NCBI GenBank assembly: GCA_000827205.1
Contig: KN832555.1
Span: 2,819,011 to 2,883,010 of the forward strand
Length of the DNA stretch: 64,000 bases
DNA from: Plicaturopsis crispa FD-325 SS-3
Taxonomy: Eukaryota; Basidiomycota; Agaricomycetes; Amylocorticiales; Amylocorticiaceae
Direction: 5' to 3'
Shown: one piece after another, positions 45,248 to 58,300 of the stretch
Layout of the letters: each line of letters begins with the position of its first letter
Numbering within the stretch: the stretch's first letter is position 1
Program-made: the position numbers and the translations under genes
The notes under the pieces: generated by a model
What the model saw: only the letters and a program-made list of their open reading frames with translations
Told to the model about the DNA's origin: nothing
Databases searched by the model: none

Positions 45248-48200
45248 TCATCGATCGCCCTCCGTCGAGTTCTCCAGCTCGAGCAGTTCAATCACGTATA
45301 AGCTGTAGTTTCGGTCGGACGCCTGGGCGACTCCGGCATCGCCTTCCAGTTGGTTGACGCCGCATTGCAAGTTCAGCATAGTCTTGTACTCGTCGAAGGT
45401 GAAGACTTGTCTCTGGCGTAATCCATCCAGCAGGTCCTGTAGGCACGGTGAGTAAATATTCGACGAGAGACAGAAAGAGGAGACATACGGCCGGCGAACC
45501 GAAGAAAAGGGAGTAGTAGCGCTTCGACCTTTCGAATTCCGTCCCTTCAGACTCGTCCGTGATGGTCTTGATGCTCTGCTGCAATGCGAGCATATTGCGC
45601 ATGATCTTCTTCACCCCGTAGTTGTTCACCAGACGCAGATTGCGTGCGTTCGATATGAGGAGATGCTCCATGAGGTCACCAAGGCCCGCGAATACAAATC
45701 TGCGAGACGATCAAAACAAGAAAAATAACACGAAACGAGTAGCGCACTGTTGCTCTTTCTTGGGTAATGCAGTTGACACGAATGCATTGCACTTCCCGAG
45801 TTCCACGTTCAGATCGATGATATGCGGATCGGGCTCTCCAGCTTCACGGTCGATATGATAATTTCCCTAATAAAGGCCGTTTCAGTCAACCCGGTTTTCC
45901 TCCGCCAAGTAGATGAAACGTACGTGACGCATCGACGCATCCAGATAGTGTATAGTCCGACACCTGATATCGATTCGTATCGTGTGCAATACGAGTTCAG
46001 CTAACTGTTCGTATGTTTTCAGCAGTGCTTGGAATCGCCTGCGCAGAGGAGTCAGTTGTGACAGCGCGAGATATATAGCGGATACCTACAGGCCCATCTC
46101 CTTTGAGAGAGGAAGCTTCAGTTGCTCATTGGGAAGCACGGGCGCTAGCATCGGGAGGTAAGGAGTGTACGGAGTAACGGCCGTAGCTGGTTCGAGCCTT
46201 AATGGAGTAGTGGGCGAAAAAGCGTCCTCGGGAGCAGCTTTCAAGAGGTTTAACTCGGCGCCGAACCAAGCCTGCATTTATTTAGCTCGCGAGGCAGACT
46301 TGCTATGGGCTCGAGGGGACTCACAACACTGTGATAGAGGCTGCATAATGCTGCCAGATTACGAGTAGAAGGGACAAGATCACTTTTTTGAACAGTACCC
46401 TGCGCAAGGAAGCTGCTTTCAAAATGTGTCTCTTGCCTGTAGAGCTGCTTTCGTTTCGCAATATCCGTTTCCTGAGGAATGCGTGAGCAAGAACGAGTCC
46501 TTTTAAGTAGGAATGCGTCGCTGACCGGTGTGATCATTAATTCTGAAAGGCATGGGTTCATATCTGAACGCTGCGCCCACTGAGCAGCCAGTGTGAGCCG
46601 AGGCTCGGACTCAGGATCTTCTGGAGACCGCAGAGAAACGAGGTCTTGGAATCGGTCGCTACAGCGCTGATAGAATTGGATGATGACGCCAAGGATAAGC
46701 CGAGAGTAGTTTTCTCGGTGGAAGGGTGTCCGCCGAAGCATGGCGCATAAGGAATTTATAAGCGCCATTAGCTGTGTGCTCGCTTTGACCAATGGCTGAG
46801 CAGATAGACGTGCCGACGACGGATCTGGTTGGAAAGCCTCGGGCCCTAAGACGACGGAAATGTCAGTGAGATGGTTCTGCTAAGAAACGTACAAGTGCTT
46901 ACCTGTAACTGCCTGGCGGAAAAGTAGCGAAACTTTTTCTTCCAGTTGTGGTAGATAAACCTTGAGGACAAACTCGTCTAGCACTAGACTGGATGACCTC
47001 GCCGATTCTTGTCCGGACGGTAAGATCTCCGAGACACGATCCAAGAAACATAGCGTAGGTTGAAACAGAACGCTGACGTGAAATGCGTCAGGCTTAATGA
47101 GCACTCTATGATGTTGGCCCGCCCCCAGTAGTCGATCATCAGTCCCAACAGAGGACATTGTGGCCAACGCAGCGTTCTCGGAAAATCCCTGTACAAGGCC
47201 AGGCATTGTATCCTTGAGAACTCGGGTGAGCTCATCCTCGTGTTGCTTGAGTGTCTTGTTCGTGAGTTTGATATCTGTGTCAGCGAAACGAAATACAGGC
47301 TGTACCATATCAGTGAACTGCACTGCTATGCGAAACAGGCATGCAATTCACCTTCGTCTTGTCCCTTGTGAACTTTCCTTCTCGCAAGATTTCGTTGATA
47401 GAAGATATCGGATTTCTACCGGAGACGGCACCTTGTTCTTCGTCCGTGAGATAGTCATACAACAGTGTCCGTACCTGAGAATTAAACATCGTCATAGAAG
47501 AGACACCGATAAACAGCGCTCAAAGACATACCTCTGCTTGAACCGGCATCCATAGTTCAGCGATGGGGAACAGTGCGCCGGGTTTGGTCCCAGAAGAGTC
47601 TTTGAAGTCTCTTCTCTAGAAAGATCCCAAACAGATTTAGCAGCGATATCGGGCATTCAATTTCAATGCTAACACTGACCGATCCTATTCGATTGGCCAC
47701 CTCGTACACCAATCGTAAGCCTTGAGTGACAGCATCCAGCTTCGAGTAAACCGTCCAGAAGAAGTCGTTCAGGACCTCGTGGTCCACTTGCTTGGCCGAT
47801 GACTCTAGCGCAGCAAGCCTTAGAGAGCTTGCGCTCAGCAAACCGCCCTTCGGCGAGACTCCAGGACCAAAACTGCTACCGCTAGCGCCACCAGTTGTTT
47901 CGCTTCCAGTGAACACAAAGACGCCTTCTGACCGTCCCGAGCTGCCACCAGTCGATACCAGCATCGACCCGCGTTTGCCATACTCCGCTCGCTCGGCGAC
48001 CTCGTCCAGGGTAGTTTCGACGAGCGAGAATATTTCACCAGGTAGACGTTGCGCAACGACGTCGAGGGCATTACCCAATTTACCCAGAACAGCGAGAGAC
48101 TCGAGCAACGTTTCCATGTAGGCGAACGAGTCCGATTCGGGGTTGCGGCCGTTTTGAGGGGCCTGGGCAGAGGCAACCATGGCGTTATTGAAGGATGTCA

Positions 48201-50134
48201 TTGACGGGGCCGATGTTATGGCCGTAGACGATAATGCTTGATGAGAGGAGCTACTATGGAAGCCTGATTCTGTGAGGTCGTGTGGAGGATCATTTGGCCG
48301 TAGAGCAAGGTCGTTGAGAAACCGGCTGAGCCGACCGGGCTTGGAGTTCGGTGAGGGAGGAATGTCATCCGACGATGTTCGCATTTTATTCGTTTCCGAG
48401 GTAAGGGGCTCGTCTTCGAACTCGACCTTCGGGACTACAAAAAGTATTCATCTTATTAGGGCGTTGGTAAGGATTGAAAAGAACTTACAAGTTTGCTGAT
48501 TTGGAGTATACATCGACCATCGAGACTCACACCAGAAGGACTTGAGATAGAGATGGCTGTGAAGCTCATCGACTAGAATCTCACGCAATGCCTGGAAAAA
48601 ATTATTGAGTGCTTGCCGTAGAAAACCACAAAGTGTCCACATACCGTTTCCTGCCCGTTCAAATACGCACGCAAGTCGGCTACGGCGCCAATCTCGAGCA
48701 TGTCTTGCTTGTTTATCATTTTCAAGCTCCGGATAAGAATGACCGATGCCTGCAGCAACCGCTTCTCAGACATCAGCGTTTCTAGCACGTCTGGTACCGC
48801 TTTTAAGTGCTCACTATATCAATGAAAGCTGACGTCAGGAGGACAGGGTTTCGCGACTGGGAATTGTCAACTCACATCTCATCGAGTAACCGTATCATTT
48901 CCTCTACGGTTTGTCCCCTGGACCACAACTGCACAAGGTCAGCCCGTTTACTTCCCAATGCATCTTTTGCTTCCTGAATAGACGAGCGTGCTTCCGATAT
49001 TTGAGTCTGAGTGGTACCAAGATGGGACAGTAACGAAGCGTGATGAGGTAAGGACGCTGCAAAAGCCTGATAATGCTCTGTAGAAAATGGGATTGAGATT
49101 GACCCAACACGAAACCTTGTTTGATGGATAACGCACTGTCGACAGACCCCTTCAGAGCTTTCGAAAGCATATGTTTCGTTCTTCTGAAAGAATTCATGTC
49201 CTTGCCCAGAGACGAATCGTCGAGGAGTTGGAGCGCCAAGTCCACATTATTGAACTGGGCGGCCAAAGCGTCGTGTTAATTATTTACACGGGTAGGAGGC
49301 AGATAAACCCCTCACGTCTGGATCAATTACGAACTCCCATTCGTCTTTTATTTGGTCCAGGATAGCTGTAGTAATATATTAGTGCCACGATAATGTCGAG
49401 ACTCACTCGTCCGGCCGTTCCACCAGCACAGGTGAGCACCATCGAATGGACAACATACCGTCAATATCTCCAGCACGCGCCTTTCCATTTGTCCTCCTCC
49501 CTGGCGCCCTATCCCTGATCTTCTGCTGCCTCAATTTCTCCGCTTCCATTGCCTTCCGCTTTTCCCGCTCGTACTCCATGTCATCGCTTCCGTTCGTCAT
49601 CGCACGCTTACGAGCACCAGCAGATGCGAAGGCGGATAAGACGTTGTTCATCGTCGGCGACTTGGCTTCCCCGTCTATGGGACTTGGCTCTGAGCGATCT
49701 CGCCTTGTGGGTCGCGCATAGCTAGCGGAGGCCTGCCCGGTACTTGCGCTACCATTACGTGTACGATACTGTGCAGACACATCTGAGCGCGCCGTGCTAG
49801 AACTGTCTCGACGATCTCGGTATTCTCTCGAGGGACGCGATGGGCCAAAGGCGGACTCGGAGTCCGAGATCTCTGAGGGTTGTCGAGATCGCATTTCTGA
49901 TCTCTGCGGGCGTGAAGGACCTCCAACATTTGTATTAGGACCGCGAGGCGAGTTAGATATTGAACTGTTGCCAGGTGTGTTTGGGCGCGACGGCAGTCTA
50001 GGATTGCTGATTTGTAGTGGTCGAATCTGACTCTGTGAGGGGTAAGCATTTCCAGCGGGACCATTTCCGTTGATTGGAGGGGGAGAACGAGGTCGCCTCG
50101 CCGCATTTGTTGGGAATGGCGAGGTTCGCGACAT
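45248..50134 (-). CDS. SEC8: Exocyst complex component Sec8 (EXOC4)
   Basis: Sec8 is a subunit of the eight-part exocyst that tethers secretory vesicles at growth sites, such as the hyphal tip. The first exon encodes a long disordered Arg/Ser/Pro-rich N-terminus (MSRTSPFPTNAARRPRSPPP) followed by the conserved AILDQIKDEWEFV. Next come FNNVDLALQLLDDSSLGK and the Sec8 core (HYQAFAASLPHHASLLSHLG, VLETLMSEKRLLQASVILIR, ELHSHLYLKSFWCESRW). A low-complexity insert (48384..48150) precedes SFAYMETLLESLAVLGKLGN. The helical C-terminal rods run to YSLYVIELLELENSTEGDR at TGA 45248. About fifteen short introns. It shares a 110-bp divergent promoter with the hydrolase gene and works with the Tea1/Kel1-like protein in polar growth. 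Confidence 0.9.
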
Positions 50135-50244
50135 CGCAAAACGGCGGTCGTTGGAGAGGAGAACGCGGCGGCTGTGTCCACCGTCAACCGCACAATAGAG
50201 TCGATTGCCTTTTCAGGAGCAACAAGTATCTTCAAGTTGGCTGT

Positions 50245-51447
50245 ATGTCTTCGCCTCTTGCTGCAGCTTTGCCCTCTTTCCTGGAACCTCTAGATGCTGC
50301 AGATTACACGGCTTCTCATATAAGCGCTATTCATCGTACTCGACTTGGGGCAGCTCATGCTATATGGTTTCCCTCGAAACAGCCCCAAAGCCCGCCAGGC
50401 TCGGTGTTGCTGTTCATTCCCGGCGCGTCCCATTGTACTAACGAGACACGACTACTTTTACTTATCGTCACCAATTCTAGGCAACCCCGGTCTGAATGAC
50501 CTCTACACCCTGTTTCTGTCTACCATACGTGATAAGGATTCGTCAGGGAAGCTGGCTATCCTTGCACACTCCCATATCGGCCACACACCCAGCGTAGGCA
50601 TCGACGACCCCAAATCCGAAAAAGCTTACGGCCTTGCTGCCCAAGTCCAAAATGCGCTGTACGCCTTCGATGCCCTCAGGTCAACGTTCGGTTCCAATAT
50701 CAAAATCATTGTTGTCGGGCACAGCGTTGGGTCGTGGGTATCTCTGCAGGTAAGAGTTATAAGCTATCGTTGATCCCAGTCTCTCTAACACTCCTTCAAG
50801 GTCCTGAAAGCCAGAATTGACGCGTCTACGAACGCGTTTCTTCTGTTTCCTACTCTCTCTTCCATTGCTAGTACGCCGAATGGACAACGCCTATCTGTCA
50901 GTCACCAATTTTACAATCATCGATATAAAGTATTTACCGATATCTGAACAGTGGCTGTTCCGCTCACCGGTACCTCGCATCGTGTCAAGTTTGTGTCACG
51001 TCGCCGCCCTGCTACCTTCAAGTTTATTTCCTTGGATCTTTCCTACCTATCCCGCGTCCCAGGCCCACGTAATTCGCAGATATGTCCAATCGTCAACTGC
51101 TGTGTATGCGTCGCTCCTCATGGCCCAGGATGAAATGCGGACAATACGCGACCTGGATACACATTCCCTGGACATTCACAAGCACCATTTGTGGTTGTAT
51201 TTTGCAGAGCGGGACGACTGGGTCGGTGCCCAGCGAGAGGTAGTTTTGCGCGCTCTTCGGACCGAACCGGACTCGGTGAGAATAGTACGCGGCCATGGAG
51301 ACATCCCTCACGCATTTTGCATCAGTGAGTAGCAGTTGAAGATCACCCATCCTCTATCTTGTTAACCTTTTCTTGCTCTCAGATCATGGTGAAGAGTTGG
51401 CAAGCCAGTGCTTACAGTGGTTGGCGTCAATCCCAGATTCAGCGTAA
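50245..51447 (+). CDS. Lipid droplet-associated hydrolase (LDAH family)
   Basis: An alpha/beta hydrolase on lipid droplets. The start MSSPLAAALPSFLEPLDAAD is followed by VLLFIPGNPGLNDLYTLFLS, the family N-P-G oxyanion block. Further blocks are KLAILAHSHIGHTPS, SEKAYGLAAQVQNALYAFDA and the nucleophile elbow VVGHSVGSWVSLQ (GxSxG). After introns come VLKARIDASTNAFLLFPTLS, SIASTPNGQRLS, LCHVAALLPSSLFPWIFPTY (a hydrophobic hairpin that may insert in the droplet) and the catalytic-His region GHGDIPHAFCIS. The end is WLASIPDSA with TAA 51445..51447. Introns lie near 50441..50480, 50749..50800, 50899..50950 and 51327..51383. Substrate is uncertain in the family. Confidence 0.88.
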
Positions 51448-52200
51448 TCGTGGTACAGGAAATTTCACTCCAGTACATGCCTCTACATGTCGTGCTACAC
51501 CGTCCCGTGAACGCTGAAACTTGATTCGGACTTCAAAATTCAAGCTTGCATTGAAGTTGAACTCGACGCCATAAGGACGATTTGAGTGAGTGGATCCAAA
51601 TTCATACTCTGATGATTCAAATATGTCGCGCAATGTAACTTGAAGGTATGTCTCCCATATATGTTCCTCGGGGCGCATTCCTCTAAAGATCATTTCCAGT
51701 ACTACTTCGTACCACTGGTACCCGGGCCTTCCGAAGTCAGCCCTTTTGTGTGTGCTTACTGCGTGTTTTTCTGACAATATAAAGGTATCGAATACTGTTG
51801 CAACGACAACCGTGTCAATAGCTAGAGCGACGTCGTTAATGGTACGCGGTGTGCCCGTTCCTCGAGCTTTCCAGAGACTCCACGACGGAAGAGACGCTCA
51901 GGGCCTGGATGCCTTGGGTCACGGCAGAGTTAGAGGCATGTCTGGGCAGCGGCACTTGCAGCGCTAGTTGACTTGATACTGCCGCCGATAGACATGCTTG
52001 CCAAGGAGGCGGCAGACTGCGCGCTCCTGGAGCTCGAGCTCACGTTGCTGCCAGAGGTGTTAGGCAGGAGGGTGGAGGCCGCTAGGGGGCATTGTGCATG
52101 GTGTCTTGTACTTGCAATGGTACATGGAGACCTGAAATGCAAGACAACACGTTTTGGAACTCAGATTGACATTCATTACAAAAGATCAGTAACCTTTGAA
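51439..52200 (-). CDS. Unidentified minus-strand gene (uncertain model)
   Basis: A coherent frame from about 51890 to 51439 reads RTINDVALAIDTVVVATVFD, then KRADFGRPGYQWYEVVLEMI, FRGMRPEEHIWETYLQVTLR and onward to VKFPVPRLR and a stop at 51439. Upstream, a Ser/Ala-rich frame (SSSRSAQSAASLASMSIGGS, 52142..51930) may be an earlier exon, but I could not find a convincing splice connecting the two. The composition of the 3' part looks coding; I recognise no family. Its 3' end overlaps the LDAH stop by a few bases on the opposite strand. The start is not determined. Confidence 0.35.
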
Positions 52201-52300
52201 GCTCCGATTGAAAGCTGCCCTAACGTTATGGTTGGGCGTAGGTAGAGTGCGCCGTCGTGAGCGTCTTTCAGCTATCGATTGGCAACGTTGAGACTCGAGA

Positions 52301-55300
52301 ATGGCGGAGCCCGAGTCAGATCCAGCTCTGTTATTTACTCCCACAAAGGCGACAACGTCTGACTTTCCGCCCCAGACAAGCGACGCGCCTTCACCCGCTA
52401 GCGACCTACCGAAAACCCCTTCTCCGCCCCAGAAACCAACCCGACCGTCGACGTCGCGTACTTTCTTCGTTGCACCACCCATTCTGGCGTCTGCCGAGAA
52501 AAGCCAGTATACTGATAGGCTACCTGATGGTCTCATGACCGACGTTGAGTTTGATACCGAGGAGCTCCGGGATGTCATGGGAGAGTACCGCGAGAACGGT
52601 GTCACATATTATTTCGCCAGACTTAAGGACGGTATTGCACACAAAGTACGTCCCTGATACTTATTGACGCGTCCTGTCGCGTGTTTTGACGCGTTTCCCG
52701 GTCGTACAGTTCAATGCGAAGCTATTCCGAGCGAAGTATCCAGAGTTTGTAGAAGAGTACAGTAAGTGTCAGCCCGACCATGTCTCTCTCTTCTAACTCG
52801 GATCTTCAGAGAGAAAAAAGAGGCTCGGAACGCTTGATCCTTTCGATCCTTCTGCACACTACGTTCACTACAAGTCTCGGCTTCGAAACGTCGTCAACAT
52901 CAATATGAACCACGCAAAGAAGCCCGCGAAAAAAATCGCTCGTAGGCACTCTGACAGCGACGAAGTCCCTGATTCGACTATCGAGGATGTGGAAGGCGAT
53001 GACGAGGACGATTACGAGGACGACGGTACGCCGCAGGGCCCACGCAGAACTCGGGCCACAGCGCACAAGAAAGCGTCCAGGACTCTACCGTTCAGTCCGA
53101 AGAAGACGCGGTCTAACAAAGCTCCAATCGTTCCCGACTCCGAGGATGACGAACTCGCAGGGCCTGTCGACGACAGCGATATAGAAATAATACCCGCTAG
53201 ACGCTCTACGCGAGCTCGCAAGAGCGCAAAAACTAACCTGGCCGAAGCTGACGACTACATCGATGTCGATGCGGAGGAGAGCGAACCCTCTTCAGATGAC
53301 GATGCACCTCGTAGATCCAAGAAACCGAAGACCCAGACCAAGCTGAAGATAGTGCGCGGAAAAGCTTCCCGCCCGGCCTACGGTCATTTCCGGGTTGTCG
53401 CCGATCTCGAACTCGACGGCAACTCTGACGAGGAGACAGCGCCACTCAGAGCGCATAGAGACGTCTGCGAGAAGTGTCGACGAGGACCCACGCATGCCCT
53501 TTTGGAAGCATTGCGAACGCGGCCCAAAGGGAAGGGGAAGAAGAAGAAGAAGGGGTCGGATGACGATCTCGAGTCCTCAGGGGACGAGCAGGAGAAGACA
53601 ACTGCTCTAGGCGGTTGGGTACGGTGGTAAGTGGTATTCTACTATTTATCTAACATATCTTAAACCATGTTACTGCTCAGCCTGAAATGCCCGGTATCCG
53701 CACACTGGAAATGCCTTGCTATGACTCAGCAGGATGAGATCTTGAAGGCTGCACGCGACCTTGATCGGGCAGCGTTAGAAGCCCAACGGAAAAGCGAGGA
53801 CGAAATAATTGAGCCAAAGAAGCGACCGGGCCTCGGGGCTTACCAGACTACTGAATTTATTTGCGGTTCCTGTATGAAGGGAGGCATATGCCTGGGGTAC
53901 GTCCATTTTTCTATAGTACTACGAAGGTGCTCAGGCTCGCACAGATGCAAAGAAGTCGCCCTCCAAGCTGATCCTGGTCCGCAACCTAAGGTGCAGCCCA
54001 ACGTATCGTCTCCCGAGAAAGATGTTGGCAGCGCCGCACAGGCGGTCGAGGCCCAAAGCAAGGACGAAGACGTCGATATGGCCGATGGTACCAAGACAAA
54101 TACTGCACCTCCCGCGGACAGTCCTAGGCATGCGCCTGAGGACAATTCACCGCGCCAGCTGCTCTTCCGCTGCCTTACGTGCAAACGCCTCGCCCACTAC
54201 GCGCACTTGCCCGTTCCACCCAAATTTGCCGCCGAGGAGTCTGACGTCGTCGCGCTCGCCGAGTGGTACCAGAACGATACCGATTGGCAATGTAGCGATT
54301 GCGCGTCGTACATATTCGACCTTGATAAGATTCTTGCCTGGCGCCCGTACCCGCCTAACGCAGTTGAGCCATCCCGTCCCGCAACCCAGCCTCCAGATCA
54401 CAAAGCTCAACTTCCGAGGGAATATCTTGTCAAGTGGGAATCTCGGAGTTACCGGAGGATTCAATGGGTCCCGCACATGTGGCTTCTCGCTCGGAATCCA
54501 GCCAAACTAAAGAATTTTCTAGTCTCGGGCCCCAAAGTCGAGCTTTTACAAGCGCCAATCGTCGACGAGAAGGGAGCTATGGACGTCGATGCAAGTGCCC
54601 CTCCTCCGGATGGTGCCCTTCCATTCGAAATCGGGGCGGACGAGCCGCGGGAAACTTCCGCTAAACCCGCACAATCAACGTTGCCGCTGCCCGCAGGTGC
54701 AACTCCAGATGCCGAGCGGAAGATCCCGCCCGCCTGGAAAACCGTCGATCGCGTTCTCGACGTCATGTTCTGGTATTCCGGGAAGAAGCAACAGGCCGCC
54801 CTAGACAAACGACGAAAGCAGAATGGGAAAAAGGTGAAAAAGTCGGGCAAGGGCAGGGGCAAGGTCAAGCGACGCGTCGAGAGCGACGATGAAGATTCTG
54901 ATGAGATTGCGACTGATCCCGAAGATGAGCAACAACGCGTTGCCGCTTTTAAGTACGGCGAGGAACCCGACTTGGACTTAATGGAAACCATCGACGAGTG
55001 GGAGGAACGCACCGGAGAAGAATTGAACGAGAGTCACATTGGTCGGGTTGTTTGGGCATTTTTGAAGTGGGATGACCTTGCATACGACGAAGGTGTGCCC
55101 CATACCGCCCACTACCCCAAGTGTATCTTTCCGTGCTAACGGTGAAGCTTAGCTACGTGGGATTCGCCTCCGACTGCCCAGGAGCCTGGATACGACGCGT
55201 TTGTGACTGCATTCAAACGTTTCGTCGACTCGCGGACCGTATACGTCCCTAAGGTCTCTACGAAGAACATCAAGATCACCGATCGCTCTAAGGATGGATA

Positions 55301-58300
55301 CAAGAAGAGGCATGCACTTGTGCATGGCGCACAGCCTAAGCTTGGGCAAAATCCCCAGTTGAAATTGATGCCATTCCAGGTCAGTCAATTCTCGCGTACT
55401 CACGATCACCGCTCATAGCAGTCAACAGATCGACGGGGTGAACTGGCTCTGCAACAATTGGTGGAATCTTCAACACTGTATCCTCGCCGACGATATGGGT
55501 CTGGTACGTATGCCTTATTATCCGTACGCTGCTGACGCGACGACTAATCTCATCTGCGGTCAGGGAAAAACTGTGCAGATTGTGACCTTCATCGGCAGGG
55601 TGGTTCAGGAATGGAAAGGGCTACCGTCTCTTGTCGTCGTCCCAAACTCTACCATCACCAACTGGGTCCGCGAATTCGAGCGTTGGGCACCGGCGTTGAG
55701 AGTCGTCCCGTTCTATGGGGAGGCCAAATCCCGAAGCGTGATCAAGAAGTATGAGCTTTATCATGAAAATGTTCCGGCGGGCATGACTCGCGCGAAGTAC
55801 CATGTCTTAATCACCACGTACGAGACATTGACCAACCCCGCCGATTTCGGCACTGTGTTCAAGGGTGGAGGCACTGCCCAGCGATGGGAAATCCTTGTCG
55901 TCGATGAGGGCCAAAGGCGTATGTTCTGTCTCAATCTACCATTCTGTTGCCCTGACATTTTCTTTTCTAGTCAAGAGTGACTCGAGTCTACTGTTCAGAA
56001 AATTAAATGAACTTTCCACTGTCCACCGAATCATCATGACTGGGGTATGTCAATTTTATTCGGCACATCCTAGTTCTTAACCTTTGGAGGCAGACACCGT
56101 TGAATAACAACATCCGAGAGTTGTTCAACTTGATGAATTTCCTGGACCCTGACGAGTGGAACGACTTGGAGAGCCTTGAAAAGGAGCACGAGGAGTTGAC
56201 TGAAGAGCTCATCAAGCAACTGCACAACCGACTAAGGCCCTACTTTTTACGACGCATCAAGAGCGAAGTTCTTCAGCTGCCTCCTAAGGTTCGTGCGAAG
56301 TAACGCAGGCGCACAGTGACGAATTGCTGACCACTCGTATACATAGAATGAAGTCATTGTCCCCGTAACCATGTCCTCGCTGCAAAAGGAGGTTTATCGG
56401 TCGATTTTGAGTATGTCTCTGTCAAAATGCATTATACGGCACCTCTGACAGAGGGCATTTATGCAGGTCAGAATCTTGACCTCTTGAAGAGCTTGACGCA
56501 ACCTTCCGCTACTCGGGGTAGTACGATCTCGAAATCCAACATGAAGAACATGCTCATGCAATTGCGAAAGTATGTGTGGGCGTACTCTGGACATTGGCGC
56601 ATTTTCTAATTTCTGTTATCAGGTGCCTTCAGCACCCCTACCTCAATTCTGAGGAAATTGAGCCGCAGGGCCTCAGTAAAGAGGAAACCCAAGAGAAGTT
56701 GGTAGCCGGCAGCGCCAAGTTGCGTTTGCTCAAGATTCTGCTGCCGAAGCTCAAGGCGCGAGGACACCGAGTCTTGTTGTTCAGCCAAGTGAGTTGATCG
56801 TACGCTCATCGTTATAACAGCTAATATCGGTGATTCGGTGACAGTTCGTTATCGGTCTGAACGTCATCGAAGACTTTCTCATTGGGGAAGGTTTGAGCTA
56901 CTTGAGGTTGGACGGCAATACGAAGCAGGCAGAACGCCAGAAAGGCATGGACGAATTCAACAAGCCAAACTCTGAAGTTTTCATATACCTTTTGACGACT
57001 CGTGCGGGAGGAGTGGGCATCAATTTGTTCAGCGCAGACACCGTGATAATTTACGATCCCGATTTCAACCCGCATCAGGTACGTGGAACGGTGGCCATTG
57101 CCGTCGATATTTTGGACTCAAGTGCTGCCTCAGGATCTACAAGCCATCGCTCGGTCATATCGCTACGGGCAGACGAAGACTTGCCTTGTATTCAAGCTGA
57201 TGGTGAAAGATTCTGCTGAAGGTTCGTCATGGACTCTCTGTGCTTTACCTTGTTCCCTGACCTTGCGCGTTTAGAGCGAATTTTCCAGACGGGTAAGAAG
57301 AAGCTCGTACTCGATCATTTGATCGTCCAGAAAATGGACGATGATGAGGAGGCTGGAGAAGACGTGCAGTCCATCCTCACATATGGTGCGAAGGCTCTTT
57401 TCGAGGAGCAAGCCGCTACCAAAGATATCATTTGTTCGTTTTTCTTCATTTATCGATCTACTGTTCTTCTTACTTTGCTATGTTTTCAGACACCGAGCAC
57501 GATATCGAGAAACTCATAGAAAAGACTGAGAAAGAAGGTGACCAGGTTGAGCCAGAGAACAAGGATGGCGGCTTTTCCTTCGCGTTCGCTAAGGTTTGGT
57601 CGGCCGACAAAGATTCTATGGAAGAGGTCACGGACGACGCAGAGCCCGTTGAACAGGCCGACTCGTGGGCGCAGACTCTTAGTCGCATCGAGCTCGAGGC
57701 TCAGCAGGCGAAGTTGAAAGCCCAAGAGCTCACTGGTCGTGGCGTTCGTCGAAAAGCTGCAGCGGCCGTTGCTCGGGTAAGTGCACCAGCTCCGTTTTCA
57801 AAATCGTCAACTAAACACCCGTGTAGGCACCGGCAGATATGGATGTCGACTTGGACGATACCCCGCAGAAGGACAAGAAGAAAGGTCGAAAGTCGAAATC
57901 GAAATCCAACGTCTCGGACGAATCCGATGCATGGGGTGGCTCGGTCGCCGCTGCTTCTGGCGGTGAGGATAGTGACGACAGCGACGATGCCTCTGCTGAG
58001 GATCTCAAGGACATACTAAATGACCCGAAAGGAAAGAAGAAGGCGCGCTCACAGTATGTCCCCTCCATGGACCCCACTTCTCCTCATTACGGACAACATG
58101 CCGAAGCTGGTCCTTCTCGCAAACGGCTCCCCTCTCATGCTACGCCCCTGTCACCCCTCCGAAACCACTCAAACCACGATGACAAAGATTTACGTGCCTG
58201 TGGTCTTTGTGGAACCAAGCACGGGCTTGGCCAATGTTATATGACCGAAAGCTCTGAGCATCTGGCAGAGTATCGGCAGATACTCCTGGTACATGGCGAT

